DNA from: Dactylellina haptotyla
Taxonomy: Eukaryota > Ascomycota > Orbiliomycetes > Orbiliales > Orbiliaceae
DNA: 64,000 nt
Assembly: GCA_031310005.1 (NCBI GenBank)
Contig: CM062386.1
Span: 434,001-498,000 of the forward strand
Direction: 5' to 3'
A model generated the notes under the pieces. That model was not told where the DNA came from and did no database searches. It saw nothing but the letters and a program-made list of their open reading frames with translations. Below are positions 44,906 through 55,904 of this stretch, piece after piece. Each line of letters begins with the position of its first letter. Position 1 is the first letter of the stretch. Made by a program: the position numbers and the translations under genes.

Positions 44906-45655
44906 ATGTCTTCCCCAAATCCTCTTGTTGGCGACAACGTGCCCGCCCACATCTTGTCCCTCCTCGAAAGCCTCCATGCCGAGTCTCTCAAACAGGAGTC
45001 CGGCATCACGAAGGCCGACTATGAAAACTCCGTGGTGGATTCCAACATGAAAGATAAATTCATAGCTCTTGAACAGGACAAGTGCCACTTCGTGTACCAG
45101 CTCATCCGATCTACGAATGCAAAATGTGTCGTGGAAGCGGGCACTTCGTTCGGTGTCAGTACGATATATCTCGCACTCGCAGTGGCTGCTAATTGTCGGG
45201 CTACTGGAGGTCAAGGGAAAGTTATTGGGACTGAGCACGAACCGGATAAGGCGAAGGAAGCAAGGAAATATTGGAACGAGTGCGGTGAAATCGTTCATAG
45301 CATAGTTGAATTGAGAGAGGGCGACTTGAGGGAGACTCTTAAGACAGATTTGGAGACCGTGGACTTCTTGTTATTGGATAGTAAGTTGAAAACTCGTTAT
45401 TTCTGATTGAATTTCTGGACCTATGATCTCACAAATTGCTTTGCAGTATGGACGCCAATGGCTCTCCCGACGTTGCAACTTGTCCAACCAAAGCTGAAGC
45501 AAGGTGCGGTCATCATCGCCGACAATACGATTGGAAGCGCGGTTGGATATAAGGAGCTTTTAGGTTACATGCGTGCCTCTGGCAGTGGGTTTACTAATTT
45601 AACTTTACCATATCATCAAGGCCTAGAAATGAGCGTCTACTGCCCACAAGTCTGA
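44906..45655 (+). CDS. Class I SAM-dependent O-methyltransferase-like protein
   Basis: Exons 44906-45380 and 45447-45655 join across a 66 nt intron to 227 codons, the size of small CmcI/catechol-type O-methyltransferases. The SAM-binding motif I is CVVEAGTSFGVSTIYLALA (about residues 72-90). It is followed by GTEHEPDKAKEARKYW (acidic loop binding the ribose) and, at the exon junction, VDFLLLDIWTPMALP with the motif corresponding to the metal/substrate aspartate. KQGAVIIADNT then gives the second acidic residue. There is no signal peptide. Such enzymes methylate phenolic or other small-molecule hydroxyls, but the substrate is unknown. It is the last gene of the GC-balanced compartment, and the sequence becomes AT-rich immediately after it. 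Confidence 0.85.
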
Positions 45656-45994
45656 ACTCAGAACTTTTATCTCTTCCCTTGGAACTTGAAGACCATTTAT
45701 TGTTATTTCTGGCGAGAATGCAATCACAGCAAACGACTAGAACGATTGTCCATATTATTTTACGATAATAATATCCCGAAAACAAGAAAATTTAAAATTG
45801 AGATTTGAGCGAGTCTTTTGGCAGCTGAAGTTTCAAGCGGAGCGACATCGTTTATCACTATAGGCATAAACGATATCCGGTTTCCCATCAGTTTTTAGCC
45901 CATTTGAATAGAAGATAAAACGGGGGGCGGGGGTTCGGAAACTTTGACTTGACGGCTCGGGAATTATTAAAGTTCCAATCACTAATGGTGGCAT

Positions 45995-46024
45995 TTAGTC
46001 CTAACTCGGTTAGACGAGGACTAA
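45995..46024. repeat. Short inverted repeat (8 bp stem)
   Basis: TTAGTCCT at 45995-46002 is matched in reverse by AGGACTAA at 46017-46024, with a 14 nt loop. The flanking ACTAATG and CATTAGT (about 45981 and 46052) extend it as an interrupted outer stem. Confidence 0.6.
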
Positions 46025-47280
46025 TCCCCCGAATCCCAGATTCCGACGGATTCATTAGTTTTACGAAGGCAAAGCTCCGAGGAAAGTTTGAAAACTAGTT
46101 AAAGGTCCGGATAATTGTGAATCCAATATGCGAGATAATGCAAGAATAAACATGTATGCAATAAATGAAATTGGACCAAGCCCAATAGTTTCGCGTGAGA
46201 AGTTGCACAACTTAGAAGAATGTACGGGGTTGTTGGGATGGTATCATTGAAAATTAGTTCACTTAAGAATGTACTAATATGTATCGTTCTTCCGATTCTG
46301 TCGTTGGTATCCAGATAATACATTTTGTCGAAAGTAAAATTACAATTGGCCACTGATTTTTTTAGCCTGCATGACGCGTAATCCAAATCCGATATTGTAT
46401 ACCTTTATTCCGAGAAATAAAAGTAACTGATATTTATTCAACTTCCTGACTAATCAAAAATCTTTACTACCATTACTTTGGGTAGATAATTTAGTTATTC
46501 GCTGCCCCTAGCCAGCTACCCACGATAGTCTGGAAACAGACTAGTTCGTACTGCTATACGCCGAATTCACGAGAGGCCACGAAAAAGAGGCAACCTCAGT
46601 ACCCTGCATATCGAACAAGTGAGGCCTTGTGAATCAAGTTACACCTTCAGGATTCTAGCCTCGATATCGAGCAGCTCATTCTTCCCTATTCCGGCGCAAA
46701 CGAAATTGATGGAACTGTTTTTCGCGGAGCTTCAGACCCTCGTATATATAATTGTCAGTAATATCCCCAATATGTAAGGCGGATTCCTACTAGTCTGGTA
46801 ACTAGTTTGTTCTAGAAGTATCATGCCATGCAGTCTCTAGATCTCTCCGACGCATACCTCGGATAAAATATCTAAAAAAGGGGATTCAACAAGCGAATAA
46901 GCCTCCGTGTGCCTGCATTCCGATCACCAAATCGTTTGCAAGGATTAACCCAGTCTCTTACAAGTTTCAATCGTCTGTCAGAAGGTCCCTTATCTGAGAC
47001 TAAGATATAAGATTTCAGCCTACCTAGGTCCATGTTCGATGCATTCTTGGTATCAAAGATAAGCAAAGTAGATTCGCCTAACCTTTACGAGCCTCTGCGC
47101 AAAACCAGACCTTTTCCATTGCTAGATTATTGGTTACGTTTTACTAACATGTTGCTTGTTACCCTAAGTATGGCTGTTACCTTAATTAGGAAAATTAGCT
47201 GATTGGTTTTCACCGCTGGAGCCACTGTTTCGTCTGGGTGTCTGGCCCCAGTCGTAGTACGGCCCAATAAGTAATATTTA

Positions 47281-47320
47281 TAAAATAGATTATGGGGCTG
47301 AATATTAACAATCTATTTTA
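47281..47320. repeat. Perfect 11 bp inverted repeat
   Basis: TAAAATAGATT at 47281-47291 is matched by AATCTATTTTA at 47310-47320 around an 18 nt loop. A second, GC-rich near-palindrome (GTAGGGGCTCGAGCCCTAC) follows at about 47352-47370. These could be termini or hairpins of an old non-coding element. Confidence 0.7.
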
Positions 47321-49047
47321 TTTACATGCAATTTTAGGTATCGTTGGCACGTAGGGGCTCGAGCCCTACAAGTGAGACCTTTTTGAGATCTTCGTGCCTG
47401 GCTGTGTATATCATGTGGTTTTTTGCAAGCTTCATCGCTCAACCACCGTCAGAACCTGCATCGCGGCAATAGTAGACTGCTAGTATACTACTTGATAATA
47501 ATGATACCTATTATTAAATGTAATATCTTTTGTTAATTATTAGGTATTAAGAAATAGTTTAGCGATCCAAGATAAAACTCGCATAAATAAATAAAGAAAC
47601 AAATGGTATCAATAACGAGAATACCGCTTCCTTTCAATCGGGCACATATTTGGTTGGAGTTGGTACCTAGCTCCAGCAACTAATACTTCTTAGGCCCACC
47701 CCTGCTTGAACTAATTAGAAAATCGATATTAGGGACCTTTTCCAATAAAAATACCGCTTACATCTCACTTAGTTTTCAGTGTGGTCTAATAGATCCGACC
47801 ACTGGATCCAGCAACCCATATTTGTCAGATTCTTGTGGAGCCATTACCCGGCTTTGCGAACTCATACTTGTTAAATTTAAGGTGTAATTGCACCTCGTAT
47901 ACTGGTAAAAAGTCAGTATAACCAGTGTCTAGTTCTACTGAGTGGTACTTGTTAGATTAGCGTCCTCCTGCTTAAAGATATCTTAATTTGTTCCCTGAAC
48001 CTTATTTTCTATTGCCACTGCATTAACTAAGTCTAGACAGAGAAGTTGAAGAGTAGTATATTGAGTAAGCTGTCCTTATCTAGATAATTTGTTGCGATAG
48101 AAATAAGTTTCGGACAGACAGATCAGCGGAGTATGTTCTATTCTTTTGGAAAAACGTATTCCTATCTCGAATCGGTGAAAATATGAAAATAGGTCGAAAT
48201 TGAATAGTCCGCTTGTCCTCTTTCGTTTCTAACTGCTATAAAAGCCTCCGAAAATTTAATTTTGTTCCGGCTAGAGACACAAGGGGATCGCAGGGTGCTC
48301 AACCAATCGGAGTTGTCCTCTGTATCGGTGTTTTTATGCAAATCTTAGATGACATTTTCCAGTAGCCTTGCCTCGCAAGCCAGATGGCGCCTTGGTCTCC
48401 TAAAAGCCATAAGCTCAACAACGTAGGAGATAAGAAGGAATATGTACTATTAGTAATACGGCACGAGCACATCCGGACTTAATATCGGCCCCGAGCGGCA
48501 GGATACTATCTAACTAAGTGATGAAATGAATTTCGGGCATATCAGCCCCAAGTTCGTACTGGTTTCGGTAGAAGACGTTAGGAAACAGTCAACTAAGTTA
48601 GTTGTTGCATCTATCTATGTCAAAGTCTGGCCGTGCGAGGCCAGTCTACGTTTTAGTTCTCAAAATTTACAATCAATCTCCAGGTTTCCCTACTGAGAGC
48701 GTCTCAAAAAGTTACCTATCTAACTTAACCCTCTTTTTCAGTTTCCCAAAGTTCCTAGCTTGTTCATAATATCTAAATAGTACGGTAGAGCATCTTAACT
48801 GAGATCGAAAAGTTTAAACTTAGTGGCGTTTCATATTCTATGGCAAATTTTCAAGTCTAAACTAAATTGTTGAAAAGAAGAGACAATCTGGCAACTATTC
48901 CCCTTTGAAAGATGGCTCCATTTTGAAAGAGGTTTAGTTACAGATCTGCAGAACCCCTCTTCTGTAAATTGAAACTGTATCACTAGATGATGCTAGCGCC
49001 CTTATTGAACGAGATTAACTGTATACTCCCGAAATCAAGTGATCATT

Positions 49048-49110
49048 GCTAATGAATCAAAAATTGAATGCGTGCTAATATATAAGCTAATGAATCAAAA
49101 ATTGAGTGCG
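49048..49110 (+). repeat. Two direct copies of a 25 bp sequence
   Basis: GCTAATGAATCAAAAATTGA followed by [A/G]TGCG occurs at 49048-49072 and 49086-49110. The copies are 38 bp apart start to start and differ by one transition. Confidence 0.88.
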
Positions 49111-49190
49111 GTTATATATTTTCCATTACTACATCTTGGGCTTCCACTGTCTATTCGATGTAGTTACAGAATACTGCTGATATTTTGTAA

Positions 49191-49444
49191 GTAGAGCCTG
49201 AGGGAATTTCATTTTAATTAGTTAGTGTTGTTAAATGGGGTTTAAGTTTTGGTATCATAGTTTTCTGTTTCAAATAGCTCGCTATTCTAAAACTGGTATG
49301 TTTACGCGGATTTAGGTAGAAACCTGGGAGAATTTCTATCTAATTAGTGTTGTCAAACAAAGATTGGGTTTTAGTGGGTCTTGTAGTATTCGCGTCTAGA
49401 ATAGTCAGCGTTATTCTGAAATTGGGTTGTTTACGCGAATGCAA
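49191..49444 (+). repeat. Two diverged tandem copies of a ~127 bp unit
   Basis: Copy 1 (about 49191-49315) and copy 2 (about 49316-49444) each run GTAGA, CCTG, GAATTTC, AATTAG, TGTTGT, GGGTTT, TATTCT and TGTTTACGCG in the same order. A degenerate third start (about 49445-49473) follows. Differences are numerous, many of them transitions. Confidence 0.7.
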
Positions 49445-49989
49445 GTTGAACCTTAATGGCGAATTTCAGGTGGAGGCTTTTCAATACGCTAGCATAGCTC
49501 ATATTTCTTTTAAAGGTTGACCAAAGTTGGAAATCTTTGGAAAAAATACGAGAAAGAAACCAATATATGATATGAGAGTATATAATAACGATAATTTGAA
49601 AAAGATACCTAGAACCATCTAGTTCATGGCAACCGATCTAGTCACTTGTGGAAAAAATTTCCACCTGGTTTATTTAGGCCTTTCGTTTCTCAGCACAACT
49701 TGGCTTCTAAGCTAGGTGGTTAATGGCGTGACTAGCACGGTTACCTGAATAAGTCTTAATATCATACGGTATATATCCCGAAAGTGTCTTCAACTCCTAT
49801 ATAATGTTCTGTAAGAACGAATGAGTTACATATTTGGACAATCACAGACGGTATCATTGTCCAACCCCGGGCCCCCTTCTTCATATCCTAAAATAGACAT
49901 CAAGAACAGTGGTTTACTTTTATCTTATAAGCTTAGGCTAAACAAGTTTATATTCTCAGTGGTTTATACAACATAGACCTGTTTATAAC

Positions 49990-51746
49990 ATGTATAAAAT
50001 CCAAAAGAATAGGCGTGCTTGCGACCACTGCCATGCTCAAAAGCTCTCTTGCAAGCGCGAGACGGCTACCAGCTCATGCTTTCGGTGCGTCAGAGCAGGT
50101 ATTCGCTGTGGGATCACTCCCAAATTAAAAAAGAAGCGACAGAATGAGATTTTCTCAGGAAAAGTCCTGGACCAGAGGCGAAGTGGACCAATCAGCTCCA
50201 ATATGAGTTTATCAAACCCCTTTACAGTGAGTTTAAGCTCTTATAAATTTAAGAAATCTAGTCTACTTTATTCTCACAACTATTCTCACATAGTTGTTTG
50301 ATTCAGTTTTTGAAGACTTTACCTGCGAAACCCAAGTAGGGAGTATATTTAAGAATGTAAGTACACCGATAGTGTTCCGAACTAAATTAAGGCGAGTTTA
50401 TTGTCTTCTATTCTTCTAATTAATCTACTTCCCAGCCCATGGCTAATAGCTTCTAGGTGGCACAAGAAGATTATCGTGAGAGACAAGAAAGTACCTCTCA
50501 CGGATATACCGGTCTTGGCCTCTTGGAGACATTAAGTTTCACTGAGCATATTACAGAAATTGAATCAGAAGAGCTAAGAGAAGAGATAATGAGTAATGAT
50601 ATACCCCCAATAGACACGAAAGCTCTGAATCCACTGGATACTTGGTCCCCTATTACGCAGCCTTCACAGTCAGAAACCTCCTCCTTTTGTTCCTCAACCT
50701 TATCTCCTCGAAGCCCCAGCCCTTTGATACAGTTAAAGTATTCAGCCAATGATTCCTCCACGGAGTTTTATAGCGAGTCCCAAGCTTTTGTTGAGAAGTC
50801 CGGGGTGCACCACTCTTCACAGCAACCCAGCCCACAGCTACTATACGAGAAATCAGAAGCTCTCGTTGATCATACACTGCTGACACCATTACCTCGAAAC
50901 TGGATTACCGCAGTGATGGAATTACAATCTAAGCTATCGGATTACGAGAAACTTCAGCAGTCAGTCAAGCACCAAATTGACGGAACTACTACGGCGCCAG
51001 CCCCGGAATACGTTCGCAACAAGATATATGCACCGGACCAAGTATTCATATTATCTCAAAGGTTAATTGATATTTGTAAAATGGCATATCCTGAATTGAA
51101 TCCCAGTAATTCTTCATTAAAGACAACTCCACAATGGAACAATTCATTACCAGAAGTTAGTCCCTAAGATGCTTCAGCTACATTTCAATCTTGCACAGCA
51201 GGCCTAACAGAGAATCTTCAGATGTCTGATAGTTCTGATAGCTACGAACAGAATTTCACCAGCAGTCAGTTGTTTTCGCTATTCCAGGATACCTTGTCGA
51301 CAATGTTACTGATATCTTGCCGGTCAAGAATATTGGAAATATATCGCAACCTACTATGTGCACTGGAAACATCTACGAATGTAGATTCTCTTGGCTGTCA
51401 CCCATCATGGGCTAGTACTAATAGCCTCAAAATTGGAAATTTTTGTTTTGGTGGAAGAGATCTGAAGCTTCAAGCAACTATGGTTCTCCATGTAATGGAG
51501 GACTTCCTTGTTCAATTTCAGAAGGGAATTCCTCCTCCTGAAAATATAGCGAAGAGCGAAGAAAACCTCTCAAGACCAACATTTAATGTCGCAGCTGCTG
51601 CGCTAGGGGCATTGGAAGCACACGAAACTGAAGTTCTTCAGAATATCAAAAGATTAAGGTTTGTCACAAGTATTATATAATAAAACTAAATACAAATTTG
51701 CTTTATGAAAACAGATCTCGAGAACTAGCTGAGATGCATCTTTGAG
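49990..51746 (+). CDS. Zn2Cys6 transcription factor, AflR type
   Basis: Four exons (49990-50226, 50457-51155, 51222-51658, 51716-51746) join to 467 codons. The N-terminus has the binuclear zinc cluster RRACDHCHAQKLSCKRE, then SSCFRCVRAGIRCG: six cysteines in the AflR-type spacing, including the DHCHAQKL signature. A basic linker (PKLKKKRQ) follows. Residues 90-310 are Ser/Pro/Gln-rich. The C-terminal AflR regulatory domain has LKIGNFCFGGRDLKLQATMV, an LGALEAHETEVLQNIKRLR helix and a SRELAEMHL end. Such factors normally control the gene cluster they lie in. An in-frame TAA at 51165 falls inside a 66 nt intron (51156-51221) with a GTTAGT donor, a CCTAAC branch site and a TTCAG acceptor, so the gene appears intact. 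The first intron is long (230 nt) and may hold a cassette exon. Confidence 0.86.
50307..50356 (+). other. Candidate 50 nt cassette (poison) exon in the regulator
   Basis: Inside the 230 nt first intron, a 50 nt segment is preceded by TTGATTCAG and followed by GTAAGTACAC, both good splice sites. Skipping it keeps the frame. Including it adds ten codons and then an in-frame TAG, and it shifts the phase. Confidence 0.4.
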
Positions 51747-53353
51747 AGAACGGGAGCCATATTTTATATAATACGAAATTGGTTGCACATAAATAGATCG
51801 CTCTTGTACAATAAATATTTATAATAATCAGCATAATTAATATGCGTAATATATCGAGGTAACAAAAATATTTATTGTTCTTCAAAAGCGCAACAATGGT
51901 TGGACTTTATTATTGATTGACGTTTGTAGCGACCCGCTTGCTACCTCGACTTCGACTTGCAATTCTTCGCATCGGGTCTTTGTTACAAGTCGCCTTAAAG
52001 CAAAATATAACGATGATCTCTAACCTGAAAGTATTATTTTAGTACTAGAAACTTGTACCTACTCTATTTAGATACCAACCGGAGTCTTCCAGTATGCTGT
52101 AATTTGCCAACGTGGGAATTGTGGCCACTATAGGATAATAAATGCACATAAATTGTCTGATTGTGAGTTTATTGGTGCTCTAAGACTTAGACCTCACACC
52201 CTCGAACTCCTGGAATCGCGCAGGAAGATGATGAACATGGAGTTCGGAGTCATTCTGTTCGCTAACCACTCCATCGGCGTACGGATGAAGGGGCTTTAGC
52301 CTCTTTTGGCGCTTTTAGTCCACCATGAAGTGAGAACAAACATCTGCGCCTTCTAGGACTCTGTATGGACAAGATTACATCCGAGTGCAAGCGTAATATT
52401 ACTTCTTGGGTCCATATTTGCGGTCTGGAATGGAATGTTTACATCATTAACCCTGGATCCTGAAATAACTTTTTAATAACTGAGTAGAGGCTAAATGGTT
52501 CCCAGATCCAGTGTGTAGGAGTATAATAGAAGGGTCTTGATCAGTGCAGCATGCAGTAGATTTGTTAGCGGGTCAATTTTGCGTAAATACGGAGGCACCT
52601 TTTTGATGTTGGCATTTTAGTACTTTGTACTCTTGATAACTTTCTTAGTGAGAATTTGAACCTTCCAACTCTTCTTATGAAGACTTCCACCACTTTGATT
52701 CGATGCTTCGATAGCCAAAAATATGAGGGTCATCCGTACGAGCAATCCGTTTTTGAAAGCAAAGCATTATCTTTACGCTAATTGGTAGCCAGGTTGGCTT
52801 TGATGGTATCAAGCTATGTCCACCAATACCAAAATAGTTCTTTTTAATTGATACATTTTATTCTTATATTTTCTATTGTAACATTACATCGATGTTTGTA
52901 ATATAGTCACTACATCAAAAGACTAGAAAACTGATGTGTAGGATTATTAGTTATAGTGAAACACTATTCAAGTCACGTCTCGTGGCCAACCTTCACATGT
53001 CGTGATATCTATAGGTTTTTATTTATTTATAGGATGGTTTGAATATAGCTTATAATAACACACGTAACTCCTGATACTATCGTTATTATCGTTTCAATTC
53101 ATCTTATTCTTGCACTTTTGTCGCACTAGCCTAATACACTAATTATATCCAAATATATTTTTAACATTAAAATCTCTTCACATTCTATAGGTTCTGTTAT
53201 GTGACTGAGATAAAGAAGAAATTTGATTATCTATCAATATAGTAATGTCTGGTTCCTCTTACTTATACATAAAAATCGGCCTAAAACCCTCTAGTAGATA
53301 AGTTTCGCTTTCTTTTTATCTTGCGAATACGGGGAGCCTTAGCCCTGTTTCAT
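51747..53353. other. AT-rich intergenic region
   Basis: This is the shared 3' flank of the regulator (+) and the dehydrogenase (-). It is AT-rich with no frame above about 70 codons. The less AT-rich part at 52,150-52,400 may be the remains of an old repeat, but I see no identifiable domain. Confidence 0.5.
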
Positions 53354-54552
53354 TTACTGAAGACTGTACTGTTGGTAAAGAGTTTCAATATTAGAATAAG
53401 AGCCGTAAGTAATATAAGATAACGAATAAGGACTTACGCCACCATCAATAACAACATTCGTCCCGGTTGTAAAAGCTGACGCATCAGTTGCGAGATAAAG
53501 GTATAATCCCTTACACTCGGTCACAGTACCTTCCCGCCTAAAGCACTTATTTAGTAAATGACTTTTATTGTCAAACACCACCTTTATACTATATTAGCTC
53601 AATAGATTAGATTTTACGTACCCCATAGGAACCTGGCCTCTCCACATTGCCCTAATTTCGTCTGGGACGGTCTTCAGCATCTCTGTAGTAACATATCCAG
53701 GGCAAACTGAGTTAACACGCGCAAAAGTCACCCATTCTAGCGCGAGCCCTTTCACAAATTGCTCTAAAAATCCTTTGGTCGAGCTATATGGAGTTCCGAC
53801 TTGAGGGTGTAGCTGCTTCACAGTCGATGCACTTGAAGTGACAATAAAGGAGCCGTATGTAAAATTATTAAGAGGTTGTCCAAAAACGTCTTTTTCAGTT
53901 TCCTTTTGACGTCGAAAGTGAAGACCAGCAGCCTTCGCGGCATAGTAAACACTAAATAAGTTTGAATGTAGAATTTTGACGAAGTCTTCGGTACTGGCAT
54001 CAAGAATTCGGCCACTAAACCAGGCAATAGCGGCGTTTGCGACGAAGACATCCAAGCGCCCATTAAGATCTCTAACGCCTTGATCAACTGCCTTTTTAAC
54101 CTCATCTTCGCTTGTCACGTCTACTTTATAAGCCCTGCCTATATTACGCATTAGCAATCGATAAACTGAAGATTAAACATAATAGAATCGTATAATTTGT
54201 ACAATCAACTTTATGTTTCTCTGAAAGCTGAGCTGCTTTTTCAACCGCGGCACTATTCGAGTTGTACCAGATAGCAACGTTGGCACCCGCCTCAGCAAAA
54301 GCTTCTGCTGCTGCAAACCCAATGCCTATTAGTTTAATTAAAATATTAGCCAGGTCTTCTGTTTTATTCAATCTGGGATACCTGAATATCTTAAAGATTG
54401 AAATTCAACTTACCACCTCCAGCTCCTGTAATAATAGCAGTTTTTCCTTTTAGAGATAGAAGATCGAAAACGGCAGTTCCATCAGGAGGAGGTTGAGTGT
54501 TATAATGATTATAAATCCCATTTTGTTGACCAGGTAAGAGGAGAGCTTCCAT
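53354..54552 (-). CDS. Short-chain dehydrogenase/reductase (classical SDR)
   Basis: Five exons (54414-54552, 54203-54325, 53622-54138, 53438-53537, 53354-53368) join to 297 codons; the last exon has 15 nt and gives the DGGYSLQ end. The NAD(P) site is spread over the first junction: KTAIITGAGG-GIGFA (TGxxxGxG). Other landmarks are NAAIAW (NAG-type), the catalytic serine in IVTSSAST, YSSTK (YxxxK) and VNSVCPGYVTTEM, all intact. The length and SVCPGYV pattern suit fungal sorbose/arabinitol-type reductases acting on sugars, polyols or ketones. A basis for NADPH preference (WYNSNSAA after beta-2) is suggestive only. It is convergent with the regulator and divergent from the glycosyltransferase-like gene. 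All splice phases agree, so the gene seems functional despite the AT-rich surroundings. Confidence 0.9.
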
Positions 54553-55904
54553 TTTGATACTGGTTTAAGGGTATCAAAATAGCTTATGCTAAACTTTCTG
54601 TCTTATCAAGATAAAGACCCGTAAAGGAACGTTGCTAAATGAAATTTTCTGCAGTGGATTTCAACCAGATTGGTGTTAAATTTGTGATACGTAAGACTTT
54701 ACTAAATCAAAAATCAGCAGGCATGTAGGTATCCGTCAAATATTTCTAGTCGTGTAGATTTTCTTGCTTCTAAACGTCGATGCCCTTATATATATATATT
54801 GAGGGATCTTAATATACTTATACATAAAGGACACTATCCGCGCAGAGTCAGCTACAGGTAAAATTAACCGAGCGACTTGATCAGATTTGGAATTTTAGCT
54901 ACTCACGGGGATATCGGACAAAATGAATCCTGAAGAATAGCTCCGAAATTATAGCAGCTAGCTATAGGGAGCTTTTTAGAGATACTACGATTATCAAAGT
55001 CAGGTGATGACATAAATCTCACACCTAGAGAGTGGAATTCGAGCTCTCGTCGTGGGGGGCGTGCGTAGTTTTATCACTTCAGTATACCGCATACCCGGTA
55101 CCACGATGGTACCACGATGGTACCACGATGATCAATCTATAGGGAAAGTAGTAGCCCTGAAACTTTAAAATACTTTCTATTTAGAGAGATATCTTTGCGT
55201 CAGAGTTGCCGCTTTGATAGAGTCTAGCCCCCCACTCCTCCCCACAGATATCGTATTAAAACTGATAAATAGGTTCCTAGTCCTACATCTATTGTAGAGC
55301 TATATTACATCTCAACTCTGCGGTCTGAGCTAGCCATATTTTTACCCTCTAGAAACTTAACTTATAGCTAGGACTCGGCGGTTTATTCAGTTCAGCACTA
55401 GCTCCAGTATTTTAATCCGTCGGTATTAAAAATTAAGCTTTTAATATAGTATTAATAAGCCAAACTTCCGGTGACTCCAAATTATGCTCAATATCTAGAA
55501 TTGCATAGTCAGTCCGATCGGGGCTTTTTAGTTACCGACGTTTGTCTCTGGTCAGCTGCTCTCCAACTCCGACATATTTCGGTGAAACGAAACAGTATTC
55601 CCGTTATTCCATGGAGTTCTGTAAGGACGAAAAATCTACTTTCTACATTGCGGAGAAAAACAAATTCTGTAAGTTATAATAAGAGCCAAGTATCTTTAAA
55701 CGAATGTAGAGGATCTAAGTTTATAAAACCTCTTCTATATCCTATTATAATATTATCCCAGAGTGACAGTAGCCCTCTTACCACCACTACAAGAATTGAT
55801 CATTTTATATTATTATCTTTATCAATTTGCTCTTCTTCTTTTCCAAAGCCGAGGAGAGAAGCCCTTAGTTAAGATCCAGGCCTCAAATATCAAGTGTGTA
55901 AACC
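54553..55904. promoter_or_regulatory. Divergent upstream region of the dehydrogenase and glycosyltransferase
   Basis: This 1.35 kb lies between two divergent start codons. It contains the triple 11 bp repeat at 55097-55129, a TATATATATATAT tract near 54787, and a CCG-N8-CGG pair at 55569-55582 that could suit a binuclear zinc factor. A 133-codon frame at 55471-55872 has no recognised motif and I do not call it. Confidence 0.45.
55097..55129 (+). promoter_or_regulatory. Three tandem 11 bp motifs GGTACCACGAT
   Basis: There are three perfect head-to-tail copies at 55097-55107, 55108-55118 and 55119-55129. The 11 bp period places the copies on nearly the same face of the helix, a common design for cooperative protein binding. 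The site is about 545 bp from the dehydrogenase start and 776 bp from the glycosyltransferase start. A binding role is inferred from position and period only. Confidence 0.5.

Larger units (their letters stand above)
45656..49989. other. AT-rich gene-poor block
   Basis: This is over 4.3 kb without a credible coding frame on either strand; the longest frames are below 100 codons. Composition changes sharply from the preceding genes. The stretch 46,500-47,100 is somewhat less AT-rich and could be a decayed repeat, but I cannot assign a family. Local features are hairpins at 45995-46024 and 47281-47320 and repeats at 49048-49110 and 49191-49444, listed separately. The end of the block is the likely promoter of the regulator at 49990. 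Confidence 0.55.

Noticed and set aside
46500-47100. Possible transposon remnant in a less AT-rich patch
   Set aside because: No reverse transcriptase, integrase or transposase motif is readable in any frame and no terminal repeats frame the patch, so a family cannot be supported.
47340-47400. tRNA-like T-arm at TAGGG-GCTCGAG-CCCTA
   Set aside because: The loop is shifted by one base from the TTCRANY pattern, and no acceptor, D or anticodon stem can be formed around it.
51156-51221. In-frame TAA at 51165-51167 splitting the regulator into two frames, suggesting a RIP-made pseudogene
   Set aside because: The stop lies in a 66 nt stretch with a GTTAGT donor, a CCTAAC branch site 15 nt before a TTCAG acceptor, and codon-phase agreement on both sides. 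An intron explains it better than a nonsense mutation.
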